From assembly GCA_013151785.1 (NCBI GenBank), contig JAADHP010000224.1:1-5300 (forward strand): 5,300 nucleotides of DNA, in the 5' to 3' direction. A model generated the notes under the pieces. It saw nothing but the letters and a program-made list of their open reading frames with translations. It made no database searches and was not told where the DNA came from. Positions 1 to 5,300 of this stretch are shown here, piece by piece (the first letter of the stretch is position 1; each line of letters starts with the position of its first letter). Made by a program: the position numbers and the translations under genes. This DNA comes from Nitrospirota bacterium. GTDB lineage: Bacteria > Nitrospirota > Thermodesulfovibrionia > Thermodesulfovibrionales > JdFR-85.

Positions 1-137
1 GAGAAATCCAGAAGATCAAAGGACTCATCCTTGGTATGGGCGAGACACACAAGGTGCTTATCCAGTACAGGGGAGATAGGGATATCCACGGGCTTAGGGG
101 CCTGTGTCTCCGTAACAGGCTCTATCTTCTCTGAATA
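1..137 (-). CDS. Candidate partial coding region running off the left edge, product not recognised
   Basis: This minus-strand frame has 45 codons with no stop from 137 to the window edge. It reads as a protein-like sequence: a Glu/Pro/Thr-rich start (EKIEPVTETQAPKPVD), then a segment that looks folded (VLDKHLVCLAHTKDESFDLL). The other two minus frames hit stops quickly. I do not recognise a family. The start is unclear. An ATG at 173-171 opens the same frame as MNKFDAKQQDK but meets TGA at 140-138, directly before this stretch. The only standard start codon after that stop near the upstream end is a GTG at 89-87, with no good ribosome binding site. Possible explanations are a nonsense mutation, a sequence error, or a true start at the GTG. 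The promoter-like sequence at 185-214 supports a gene here. Confidence is low because only about 45 codons are visible. Confidence 0.35.
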
Positions 138-184
138 TCATTTATCCTGCTGTTTTGCATCAAATTTGTTCATGATAGAAAATA

Positions 185-214
185 GTTATAAGCAGGATGC
201 CTCAATACAGTCAA
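185..214 (-). promoter_or_regulatory. Candidate sigma-70-type promoter
   Basis: On the minus strand TTGACT (214-209) is followed after 18 bases by TATAAC (190-185). Each hexamer matches the housekeeping consensus at 5 of 6 positions, and the spacing is within the usual range. It points toward the candidate coding region at the left edge. The -10 ends 11 bases before the ATG at 173, so a transcript starting there would have almost no leader. The -35 lies in one copy of a 7-bp repeat. Prediction by eye only. Confidence 0.4.
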
Positions 215-230
215 AAGTCAAAGGTCAATA
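210..230. repeat. Three tandem 7-bp repeats (GTCAAAA, GTCAAAG, GTCAATA)
   Basis: Three head-to-tail copies of a GTCAA-based heptamer fill these 21 bases with exact 7-base spacing. On the minus strand they read as repeated TTGAC, and the last one read forms the -35 of the candidate promoter. They abut the large palindrome. They could be a short operator array or simple low-complexity intergenic DNA. Confidence 0.5.
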
Positions 231-259
231 GGCAGAGAGGTGGTACCACCTCTCTGCCT
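230..259 (-). terminator. Perfect 30-bp palindrome after the DUF763 stop, probable transcription end
   Basis: AGGCAGAGAGGTGGT is followed directly by its exact reverse complement, with the centre between 244 and 245 inside GGTACC. It begins 4 bases after the DUF763 stop (266-264) on the minus strand, which is where a terminator for the operon would sit. RNA from either strand would form a very stable 13- to 15-bp stem. The run of U that follows a classical intrinsic terminator is missing. On the minus strand the next bases are ATTGACCTTTGACTTTTGAC, only moderately T-rich. On the plus strand a T6 tract comes 11 bases after the stem. It may therefore be a mRNA 3'-end stabiliser or a protein-binding site instead. 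The palindrome itself is certain; its role is inferred. Confidence 0.6.
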
Positions 260-263
260 GCTT

Positions 264-1389
264 TCAGAAGGTTTTTTCTAAAGGTGTAGTCTTTATGTTT
301 AAAAAGGTATTCAATCTCTTCAGTGCCGAAAGCCTTTCAGTTCTTCCAAGCCTCGCCTTATTAATCGCCCTTTCCATAATCTCTATGGTCTTGTCATAGG
401 TGGGTCTGTCAACAGGATAGGGAACGCCATCCTTGCCTCCCACTGCATAACTGTACCGTGCAGGGTCTTGATAGCTCGGAGGAGTTCCGTAAATCAATTC
501 AGATATTAAGGAAAGTGCCCGAAGAGTCTTCGGCCCCACACCTTCTATGGACAGGAGATCCTGGAAATCCCTCACTCCTCTCTCATAGGTCTTCAAGAGA
601 ATGCTTTTAAATCTCTCTATTTTGATATCTGAAATCCTCTGGCTGTGTCTCATTGGGCAGGTTGAGATGATTGAAAAGGCTGTCTGCTTCAAAAAGCTTT
701 CTTAGTTCCTGCAAGGTCTTCTCTGGCTTTTCTTTGACAAGTTCTACAATCACCTTTTGTGCAGGCATGCTCTCATGATGGACAAGATTCAGGGTTTCCA
801 CCTTCATATCAGCACATACAGCACTGTGGGGCTCCAACACAAAGCTCTCCACTGTTTCACCCAGCCAGTGGTAGCGTCTTGCAGTGTGGTCTGTCTCTGA
901 CATCCCCTGCTGGATCACTGCCCAGTTGCCATCCTGATCAAGAAAAAAACAGTGATGATAGAGTTGATAGCCATCCTGTACAGCCGTGTTGTCCACCTTT
1001 GCCGAAAGTTTACTAAAAAGGACATACTGTTCTGCATTAAATCCATATCGTTCACCGTATATCCTTAATTCTTCAGGTGTATTCCTTGATCTTTTCCCTT
1101 TTCCACCTGCCACAAAAAATCCCAGTTCTGTTTCCATTCCCTTAATACCTTCTTTGATAGCTCCTGTTACAGTGGTGGTAAGCCCACTGCTATGCCAGTC
1201 AAAGCCAAGCACACATCCCAGGCACTGAAACCAGTAAGGATCAGAAAGCCTCCTCAGAAGGTTTCTCGTACCAAGCTCAAGGATTGTAGCAGTGATTATG
1301 GAGGAGGCGAGCCTTTTCATCCTCTCAAAAAGCCAGAAGGGTGCCTTCCCCCCATGAAGTGGTAATGTAGCAATACCTGTTCTTTTCAT
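264..1389 (-). pseudogene. DUF763 family protein, split by one frameshift
   Basis: The N-terminal part (1389-607) opens with MKRTGIATLPLHGGKAPFWL, the hallmark start of DUF763. It carries FDWHSSGLTTT (residues 63-73), a GKGKRSRNTPEEL segment (96-108), a tyrosine/histidine-rich core (139-163) and ARRYHWL (170-176). After Pro245 this frame leaves the family pattern and stops at 607. The pattern resumes in another frame from Met246 (653) to the stop at 264: LPMRH at the join, a GVGPKTLRAL segment resembling a helix-hairpin-helix (283-292), an ELIYG helix (297-301), GGKDGVPYPVDR (317-328) and a basic C-terminus. Dropping one C from CTGCCCAATG gives one protein of 374 residues, about the usual family length. 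Function is not established; the hairpin-like motif suggests nucleic acid binding. The ATG overlaps the kinase stop as ATGA with no clear Shine-Dalgarno site, so translation is probably coupled. No other lesion is visible, so the break is either recent or a sequence error. Confidence 0.88.
655..657 (-). other. Frameshift site within the DUF763 gene (+1 base)
   Basis: The coding strand reads CTG CCC AAT GAG ACA here. The DUF763 pattern continues only if it is read CTG CCA ATG AGA CAC (Leu-Pro-Met-Arg-His), so one C of the CCC run (GGG on the plus strand) is surplus. The stretch 692-607 is open in both frames, but protein-family resemblance places the switch at this triplet. Confidence 0.8.
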
Positions 1390-3302
1390 ATCCGGGACTT
1401 TTTTACAGGCAATTTTATATAAAAACTGGTGCCTCTATCAGGAGAACTCTCACACCATATCTCCCCACCATGTTCCTTCACAATGCCGTGAGATATGGAA
1501 AGACCAAGTCCTGTTCCCTTGTCAAGGGGTTTGGTGGTAAAGAAGGGATCAAATATTCTTGATTTATATTCATCAGGTATACCAATACCATTGTCGTATA
1601 CTTCTATCAATATGGATTGTTCTTTGCTATCATATCTTGTTTTGAATCTGATTATCTTTTCCTCTTTCCTGCTCTGCTCAATGGCATACTCTGCATTGAC
1701 TAACAGATTCATTATAACCTGCTGAATCTGTTGCGGATCAACATTGAGCATCGGAAGGTTATCATATTCCCTGATTACCCTCACATTATTCGACCTCAGC
1801 CAGTATATTCTGAGCTCTATAGCACTGTCAATAAGATCATTTATCTGGACAAGCGTCTTCTCAGGTGGTCTCTGGCGTGAGAATGTAAGGAGATTTTCTA
1901 TAATCTTTTTGCATCTTTCTGCTGATTTGTAGATTTTGTCAAGCTCCTTTCTTATATTTTCATCCTCGATGTTCATCTTTAGTAGCTCGGTATAGCCAAG
2001 GATCCCTGTCATGGGATTGTTAAGCTCATGGGCAACTCCAGAGACAAGCAGTCCCAGTGAGGCAAGTTTATCAGTATGATAGAGCTGTTCCTTGAGTCTT
2101 CTGAATTCGGTTATATCCTTTATAGTAAACACCATACCCCTTTCGTTATCCTCGATAAGCACAGGAGCACCGGTTACAAGATATATGTGATTTTCACATG
2201 AAACCTCTTCTGTAAAGCTTCCCCTTCTTTTTCTTATATGAGGAAGCATACACAGTTTTATCCCTTCTGGTATGGCATCCATTTCAAATATATTTTCACC
2301 TGTCAATTCCCTTGGTGTCTTGTTGCAGACCTGGGAAAAGGCATTGTTACATCTGATTATAACACCCTCCTCATTTACGGCAACAATCATCTCGGATATT
2401 GAATCAAAGGTGGATCTCCAAAGTATCTGACTTCTTTTAATAATCTCAAAAAGTATGCCATTCTTTAATGAGCTTGTTACTGATTCAAGGAATATCTCGA
2501 GGGAGCGTGTATCAAAATCATCGATACCCAGTTCATGATAGAAAAATAAGAGTATTACACCCCTGTGGTTTTCAATAAGCTCCATGGGATAACAGATATA
2601 ACCCTTTAATCGGGATCCCTTTATTAATTCAAGATTATCCTCAACAGAGTAAAATGTGATATATTCAGCACATGAATCTCTGAAGTTCTCAATGGTTCTT
2701 TCATCAAGAGATATGTTTTTCTGGGAGAGTTTTTTGACTGCATCATCTTCATAGAGACAGAAGATCGAGGCATCAGCTCCAGAGAGTTCCATTGCAGCAT
2801 CAAGCACCCTGTCAATGATAAAATCAGGATCAAGATTCTGATTGATCTCCTTTATAACACTGTTTATAAGCATGAGTTGTTCATTAAATCTGAATATGAG
2901 CCGCTGAACCCTTTTAATCTCCCTGTCTGTTTTATACCTGTCAATGAGTTGTTTGTATATATGCGGTAATGCATTGAAAAAGCCTACGTCCTTATAGATA
3001 AAATCATTTGCACCTGCCTTTATAGCCTCCACAGCAGTGTTATTGTCACCACATCCTGTAATCATCACTACAGGCACATCAAGGCCGCACTTTCTCAGAT
3101 CTTTGATGAAACTTATACCATCAGAATTTTCAAGTTTATAATCCACCACTACAAGATCTATACTCTCTTTATCTACCAGGGCCAGGGCATCCTGTGTGTC
3201 CATCCTGTGAAGGATCTCAATTGAAGGGTCAAATTTATGAAATGCATGCCTTATAAGCTTGGCATGATAAGGCTCGTCCTCTATCAACAGTATCTTACTC
3301 AT
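1386..3302 (-). CDS. Soluble sensor histidine kinase with N-terminal receiver (REC-GAF-PAS-HisKA-HATPase)
   Basis: A 638-residue cytosolic signalling kinase with no membrane segment. Residues 1-120 are a receiver domain with acidic pocket E8/D9, phosphoacceptor D54, T82 and K104; K104 is followed by Asp instead of the usual Pro. A helical linker with coiled-coil character spans about 120-150. Residues 145-285 fit a GAF sensor domain and 291-400 a PAS domain. HisKA follows with phosphorylated H425 in GVAHELNNP. The ATPase domain has the N box (N532, N536), G1 (D570-G574), the F box FDPFFTTK (584-591) and G2 GTGLGL (596-601). All catalytic residues are present, so it should autophosphorylate. 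The receiver at the front suggests that an upstream kinase tunes its output. No cognate output regulator is in the window. It lies 77 bases after motB behind its own possible promoter and overlaps DUF763 by ATGA. A GAAAGG sits only 2 bases before the ATG, so the ribosome site is poor. Ligand and target are unknown; a link to motility rests only on position. Confidence 0.95.
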   Translation of the reverse strand: MSKILLIEDEPYHAKLIRHAFHKFDPSIEILHRMDTQDALALVDKESIDLVVVDYKLENSDGISFIKDLRKCGLDVPVVMITGCGDNNTAVEAIKAGANDFIYKDVGFFNALPHIYKQLIDRYKTDREIKRVQRLIFRFNEQLMLINSVIKEINQNLDPDFIIDRVLDAAMELSGADASIFCLYEDDAVKKLSQKNISLDERTIENFRDSCAEYITFYSVEDNLELIKGSRLKGYICYPMELIENHRGVILLFFYHELGIDDFDTRSLEIFLESVTSSLKNGILFEIIKRSQILWRSTFDSISEMIVAVNEEGVIIRCNNAFSQVCNKTPRELTGENIFEMDAIPEGIKLCMLPHIRKRRGSFTEEVSCENHIYLVTGAPVLIEDNERGMVFTIKDITEFRRLKEQLYHTDKLASLGLLVSGVAHELNNPMTGILGYTELLKMNIEDENIRKELDKIYKSAERCKKIIENLLTFSRQRPPEKTLVQINDLIDSAIELRIYWLRSNNVRVIREYDNLPMLNVDPQQIQQVIMNLLVNAEYAIEQSRKEEKIIRFKTRYDSKEQSILIEVYDNGIGIPDEYKSRIFDPFFTTKPLDKGTGLGLSISHGIVKEHGGEIWCESSPDRGTSFYIKLPVKKSRI

Positions 3303-3314
3303 GGCCTTTCAATA

Positions 3315-3341
3315 ATTATACAATTTCAGGCTCTGTTTCAA
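3315..3341 (-). promoter_or_regulatory. Candidate promoter for the sensor kinase gene
   Basis: A perfect TATAAT (3320-3315) lies in the motB-kinase gap, with TTGAAA (3341-3336) 15 bases upstream. The spacer is shorter than the preferred 17. The -10 ends 12 bases before the kinase ATG, which would leave a leader of only a few bases. It could add to read-through from the mot genes. Prediction by eye. Confidence 0.35.
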
Positions 3342-3348
3342 AAACCCA

Positions 3349-3373
3349 TGTTTACCTTCCCGCACCGTAAACA
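3349..3373. promoter_or_regulatory. Inverted repeat TGTTTAC-N11-GTAAACA, candidate operator
   Basis: Two exact 7-bp arms (3349-3355 and 3367-3373) are separated by 11 bases in the only sizeable gap of the mot-kinase-DUF763 run. The repeat sits just upstream of the candidate kinase promoter, centred near -53 from its predicted start, a typical place for an activator dimer. Read as RNA on the minus strand it would form an AT-rich hairpin followed within a few bases by five U, so a weak attenuator after motB is the alternative. Confidence 0.4.
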
Positions 3374-3379
3374 GAACAA

Positions 3380-4060
3380 CTAATGATTCCCTTCAACAAA
3401 CTCCCCTTTTTTCAGAATAACAATATCCACCCTTCTATTCATTGCACGACCCTCTGGTGTAGTATTTTCCCGTATCGGCCTGTACTGTGCATATCCAGCA
3501 ACTATGAATCTCTCGGGTGGGAGATGAAACCTTTCAATAAAAACCCTTAAAACCGCAATGGCCCTCAGGGTGGAAAGTTCCCAGTTAGATTTATACATGC
3601 TATTTGAAGGTGGAAGACTGTCGGTATGCCCTTCGATAAGTATCCTGTTCGGTATATTTCTGAAAATAAGTGCCAGTTCTGAAATACCTTTGATTGCGTC
3701 CTCTTTGAGCGTGGCATCACCAGGGTCAAAGAGGAAACCTGCTCCAATGGATATTATCATTCCTCTTTCATCTCTTCTTATCATAATATTACTATCCATA
3801 TTTTTCAGTGCCGACCTTATCTCAGCCTCGATGTGTCCCATGGAGTTATCACTGGAAAGCCCCGGTATAATCCTTTCTGTATCAGTTCTATCGTTTGCTT
3901 TAAAAGCCTTTTTCATTGACAGAGCAAACTTTTCAAGCTTTTCAGCATCCACAGCACTAAGGGCATACATGACAGCAAAGAATGCAAATAGTAATGTTAT
4001 AAAGTCTGCATAGGATATTACCCATCGATCTGTGTTCTCTGTATCCCTTCTGCGTCTCAC
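3380..4060 (-). CDS. motB: Flagellar motor stator protein MotB (MotD-like)
   Basis: This is the peptidoglycan-anchoring half of the flagellar stator, 226 residues. A short basic cytoplasmic N-terminus (MRRRRD) leads into one membrane helix, about 14-36, starting WVISYADFITLLFAFF. D19 in the ADF motif corresponds to the essential proton-carrying aspartate (Asp32 in E. coli MotB). A periplasmic linker/plug follows (about 37-95). Then comes an OmpA-like peptidoglycan-binding domain (100-216) with EGHTDS (143-148), LSTLRA (162-167) and NRRVDIVI (208-215). The SYADFITLLFAFF form of the helix is closest to MotD, the partner of MotC in Pseudomonas, and suggests proton rather than sodium coupling; both points are inference. 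The start is GTG, fixed by an AGGAGG ribosome site 9 bases upstream. Other plausible starts would remove the membrane helix. It follows motA by 13 bases and is co-transcribed with it. Confidence 0.96.
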   Translation of the reverse strand: MRRRRDTENTDRWVISYADFITLLFAFFAVMYALSAVDAEKLEKFALSMKKAFKANDRTDTERIIPGLSSDNSMGHIEAEIRSALKNMDSNIMIRRDERGMIISIGAGFLFDPGDATLKEDAIKGISELALIFRNIPNRILIEGHTDSLPPSNSMYKSNWELSTLRAIAVLRVFIERFHLPPERFIVAGYAQYRPIRENTTPEGRAMNRRVDIVILKKGEFVEGNH

Positions 4061-4069
4061 TGTCTATCT

Positions 4070-4075
4070 CCTCCT
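4070..4075 (-). promoter_or_regulatory. Shine-Dalgarno site of motB
   Basis: AGGAGG (4075-4070) lies 9 bases before the GTG at 4060 and overlaps the motA stop codon TAG (4076-4074). It is the strongest ribosome site in the window and supports the GTG start. The overlap suggests MotA and MotB synthesis is coupled. Confidence 0.8.
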
Positions 4076-4823
4076 ATTCTACATCTGCCATAGATAATAA
4101 TCTTTCCTTTAGATAATGAGGATGTATACCTGACTGTATTCCCGTAATACCTTCTGCGACAATACGATAAAGCTGTGTCTTCCTGTAAAGATTGTTCCTT
4201 ATCTTTTTTGCAATAGGCAGCAGTATAATATTTGCTGAGCCCACACCATAAAGGGTTGCCACAAATGCCACAGCAATGCCCTGACCGAGTCGAGCGGGAT
4301 CTGAAAGATTCTGCATAACATGAATAAGCCCTATGACAGCTCCTATGATACCTGCTGTAGGCGCTATTGCACCTGCTGTCTCAAATATCTGGGCATGTTT
4401 TATTTTCTTTTCCTCAAAGGTGGAAATCTCTTCATTCATAACCTCTTTCAAAAAACCTGGAGGCATTCCATCCACTGCAAGGCCCACCATCCTTTTGAGA
4501 AAGGGTTCTTTTATATTGCTTAAATAAGACTCTACTGATACGAGCCCCTTTTTCCTGGCCATAGTGGAGATCAGGATTAATTCTTCAATGATCTGATATA
4601 GGGAGGGATTGCTATTTTTTAAAAAGACTGTTTTTAATGAGAGAGTGGCATCAAGAATATCCCTCACAGAATAACTCAACAGAGTGGCTCCAAAGGTGCC
4701 TCCGAATACTATCATTGCTGCGGCAGGCTGAAGTATAAAGGATACCCTTCCTCCTTCCAGAACAATCCCGAACAGGATTGCAGCAATTCCTGTTATCAGT
4801 CCCAGAATACCTGATCTGTTCAT
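4074..4823 (-). CDS. motA: Flagellar motor stator protein MotA (MotC/MotP-like)
   Basis: This is the membrane channel half of the flagellar stator, 249 residues. Four hydrophobic helices fit about 4-22, 32-50, 148-170 and 182-205, with a large cytoplasmic loop between helices 2 and 3. The loop has ARKKGLVSVES with R90 and E98, the charged pair that contacts the rotor protein FliG in E. coli MotA, here at the same numbers. Helix 3 has APTAGIIGAVIGLIHVMQNL, with P155 matching the conserved channel proline (Pro173 in E. coli). P203 lies at the end of helix 4, like Pro222. The length is that of the short MotA/MotC/MotP branch rather than the roughly 295-residue E. coli form. The ATG lies 3 bases after the stop of the PilZ gene. 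The nearest purine-rich site (AAGGGA) is too far upstream to be ideal, so translation is probably coupled to the PilZ gene. Confidence 0.96.
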   Translation of the reverse strand: MNRSGILGLITGIAAILFGIVLEGGRVSFILQPAAAMIVFGGTFGATLLSYSVRDILDATLSLKTVFLKNSNPSLYQIIEELILISTMARKKGLVSVESYLSNIKEPFLKRMVGLAVDGMPPGFLKEVMNEEISTFEEKKIKHAQIFETAGAIAPTAGIIGAVIGLIHVMQNLSDPARLGQGIAVAFVATLYGVGSANIILLPIAKKIRNNLYRKTQLYRIVAEGITGIQSGIHPHYLKERLLSMADVE

Positions 4824-4826
4824 AAA

Positions 4827-5300
4827 TCACAGTTGTTCCCTTTTTATTCTGATTATCTCCCTCTGTCTCTTCAGGGTATATTGGATAATCTCTTCTCTGA
4901 CCTCTTCGGTCATCTCTGCAAACTTCAATCCCACTTCATAGAGAACCTTGCCATCCCTTTCTATTTTATGAACACGTACAACCTCACCAAAGGTCTGGAT
5001 TGCTACAGGAGGGAATGAGGGCAGCACCATCTTTACCTCCACAATGTCTCCAATATCAACCTCTTCCTCGATTTCAATACGCATGCCTGATGCAGACAGG
5101 TTAACCTCCTGACATTCATCCACAGGTATTCCTTCCTGTTTTATGATAAGATGATTTATGAGATAGTCTAATTTCTGATTTATTTCCTGAAGCATGGCCA
5201 TGATGGTATCTTCCTTTGTATCAATATCCAGTGGCAAACCATAACCATGCCTCATGGGAAGAACAGATAAAAACCTTGATGCAGAGGGTCTTTTATTTAC
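4827..5300 (-). CDS. PilZ-domain protein upstream of the stator genes, 5' end beyond window
   Basis: A small cytosolic protein with an N-terminal helix (AMLQEINQKLDYLINHL) followed by a PilZ-like beta barrel. The barrel contains VNLSASGM, the (D/N)xSxxG signature of PilZ, then GDIVEVKMVLPSFPP, GEVVRVHKI and YEVGLKFAEM, and a basic C-terminal helix. PilZ domains bind cyclic-di-GMP, and YcgR-type members act on the motor. The first ATG (5255) encodes 142 residues but has no Shine-Dalgarno site. The 15 codons upstream (VNKRPSASRFLSVLP) stay open to the window edge, so the real start is probably outside. The RxxxR motif that normally grips the ligand is missing from the stretch before NLSASG, where there are no arginines at all. 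Ligand binding is therefore uncertain, and a protein-protein role is possible. It leads the mot genes with a 3-base gap, which argues for a role in motor control. Confidence 0.85.
   Translation of the reverse strand, partial: VNKRPSASRFLSVLPMRHGYGLPLDIDTKEDTIMAMLQEINQKLDYLINHLIIKQEGIPVDECQEVNLSASGMRIEIEEEVDIGDIVEVKMVLPSFPPVAIQTFGEVVRVHKIERDGKVLYEVGLKFAEMTEEVREEIIQYTLKRQREIIRIKREQL

Noticed and set aside
87..140. Selenocysteine reading of the TGA at 140-138, given a GCCTGT-N9-ACAGGC hairpin (120-100) 17 bases downstream
   Set aside because: The hairpin lacks the bulged U and GGUC-like loop of bacterial SECIS elements. The TGA follows an Asp-Lys with no redox-type motif, and no selenocysteine genes are in view.
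31..231. 66-codon plus-strand open frame at the left edge
   Set aside because: No ribosome site and no recognisable pattern. It runs into the repeats and the palindrome and overlaps the more protein-like minus-strand frame.
607..692. Programmed ribosomal frameshift joining the two DUF763 frames
   Set aside because: The join shows no slippery heptamer, no adjacent stop codon and no strong downstream structure. The family is normally encoded in one frame, so an ordinary indel is the simpler explanation.
759..1228. Two plus-strand open frames (759-1016 and 986-1228)
   Set aside because: Both are antisense to well-conserved parts of DUF763 and show no family features.
3558..4013. 151-codon open frame on the plus strand
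   Set aside because: It lies wholly antisense to motB, whose membrane helix and OmpA motifs are clear. Its hydrophobic, serine-rich translation is what the complement of a coding gene gives.
1386..5300. A new defence or mobile system
   Set aside because: Every gene here belongs to a motility, signalling or DUF763 family. There are no nuclease, transposase, integrase or CRISPR signatures.

Overview
The window is a compact block of protein-coding genes, nearly all read on the minus strand, from a flagellated bacterium with moderate GC content. The MotC/MotD-like stator pair, a stand-alone PilZ-type protein and a DUF763 gene (a family of archaea and deep-branching or thermophilic bacteria) would suit a Nitrospirota/Thermodesulfovibrionia-like or deltaproteobacterial lineage. 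That placement is inference from gene content; no marker gene in the window settles it.

Layout in transcription order (right to left). A PilZ-domain gene (5300-4827) is still open at the window edge and so probably lacks its 5' end here. Three bases later comes motA (4823-4074), then 13 bases later motB (4060-3380), which has a GTG start and a strong Shine-Dalgarno site. A 77-base gap holds an inverted repeat and a promoter-like TATAAT. Then comes a 638-residue soluble sensor kinase with the order REC-GAF-PAS-HisKA-HATPase (3302-1386). Its stop overlaps the ATG of a DUF763 gene in an ATGA junction. The DUF763 gene (1389-264) is split by a single +1 frameshift at a GGG triplet (655-657); joining the frames restores a full-length protein of 374 residues. 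A perfect 30-bp palindrome (230-259) starts 4 bases after the DUF763 stop. Beyond it are three 7-bp repeats, a promoter-like pair of hexamers and a coding-like minus-strand frame that runs off the left edge.

How the genes fit together. MotA and MotB form the proton-conducting stator of the flagellar motor. The PilZ protein directly upstream is a plausible link between cyclic-di-GMP signalling and the motor, although it lacks the usual RxxxR ligand motif. The kinase is cytosolic and may be a signalling gene that shares the locus rather than a motor part. DUF763 has no established function; its C-terminal GVGPKT segment resembles a helix-hairpin-helix DNA-binding motif.

I see no mobile element, CRISPR array, rRNA or tRNA, and no clear new multi-gene system. 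The points most worth a second look are the broken DUF763 gene, the interrupted reading frame at the left edge, the PilZ protein without its arginines, and the two inverted repeats.
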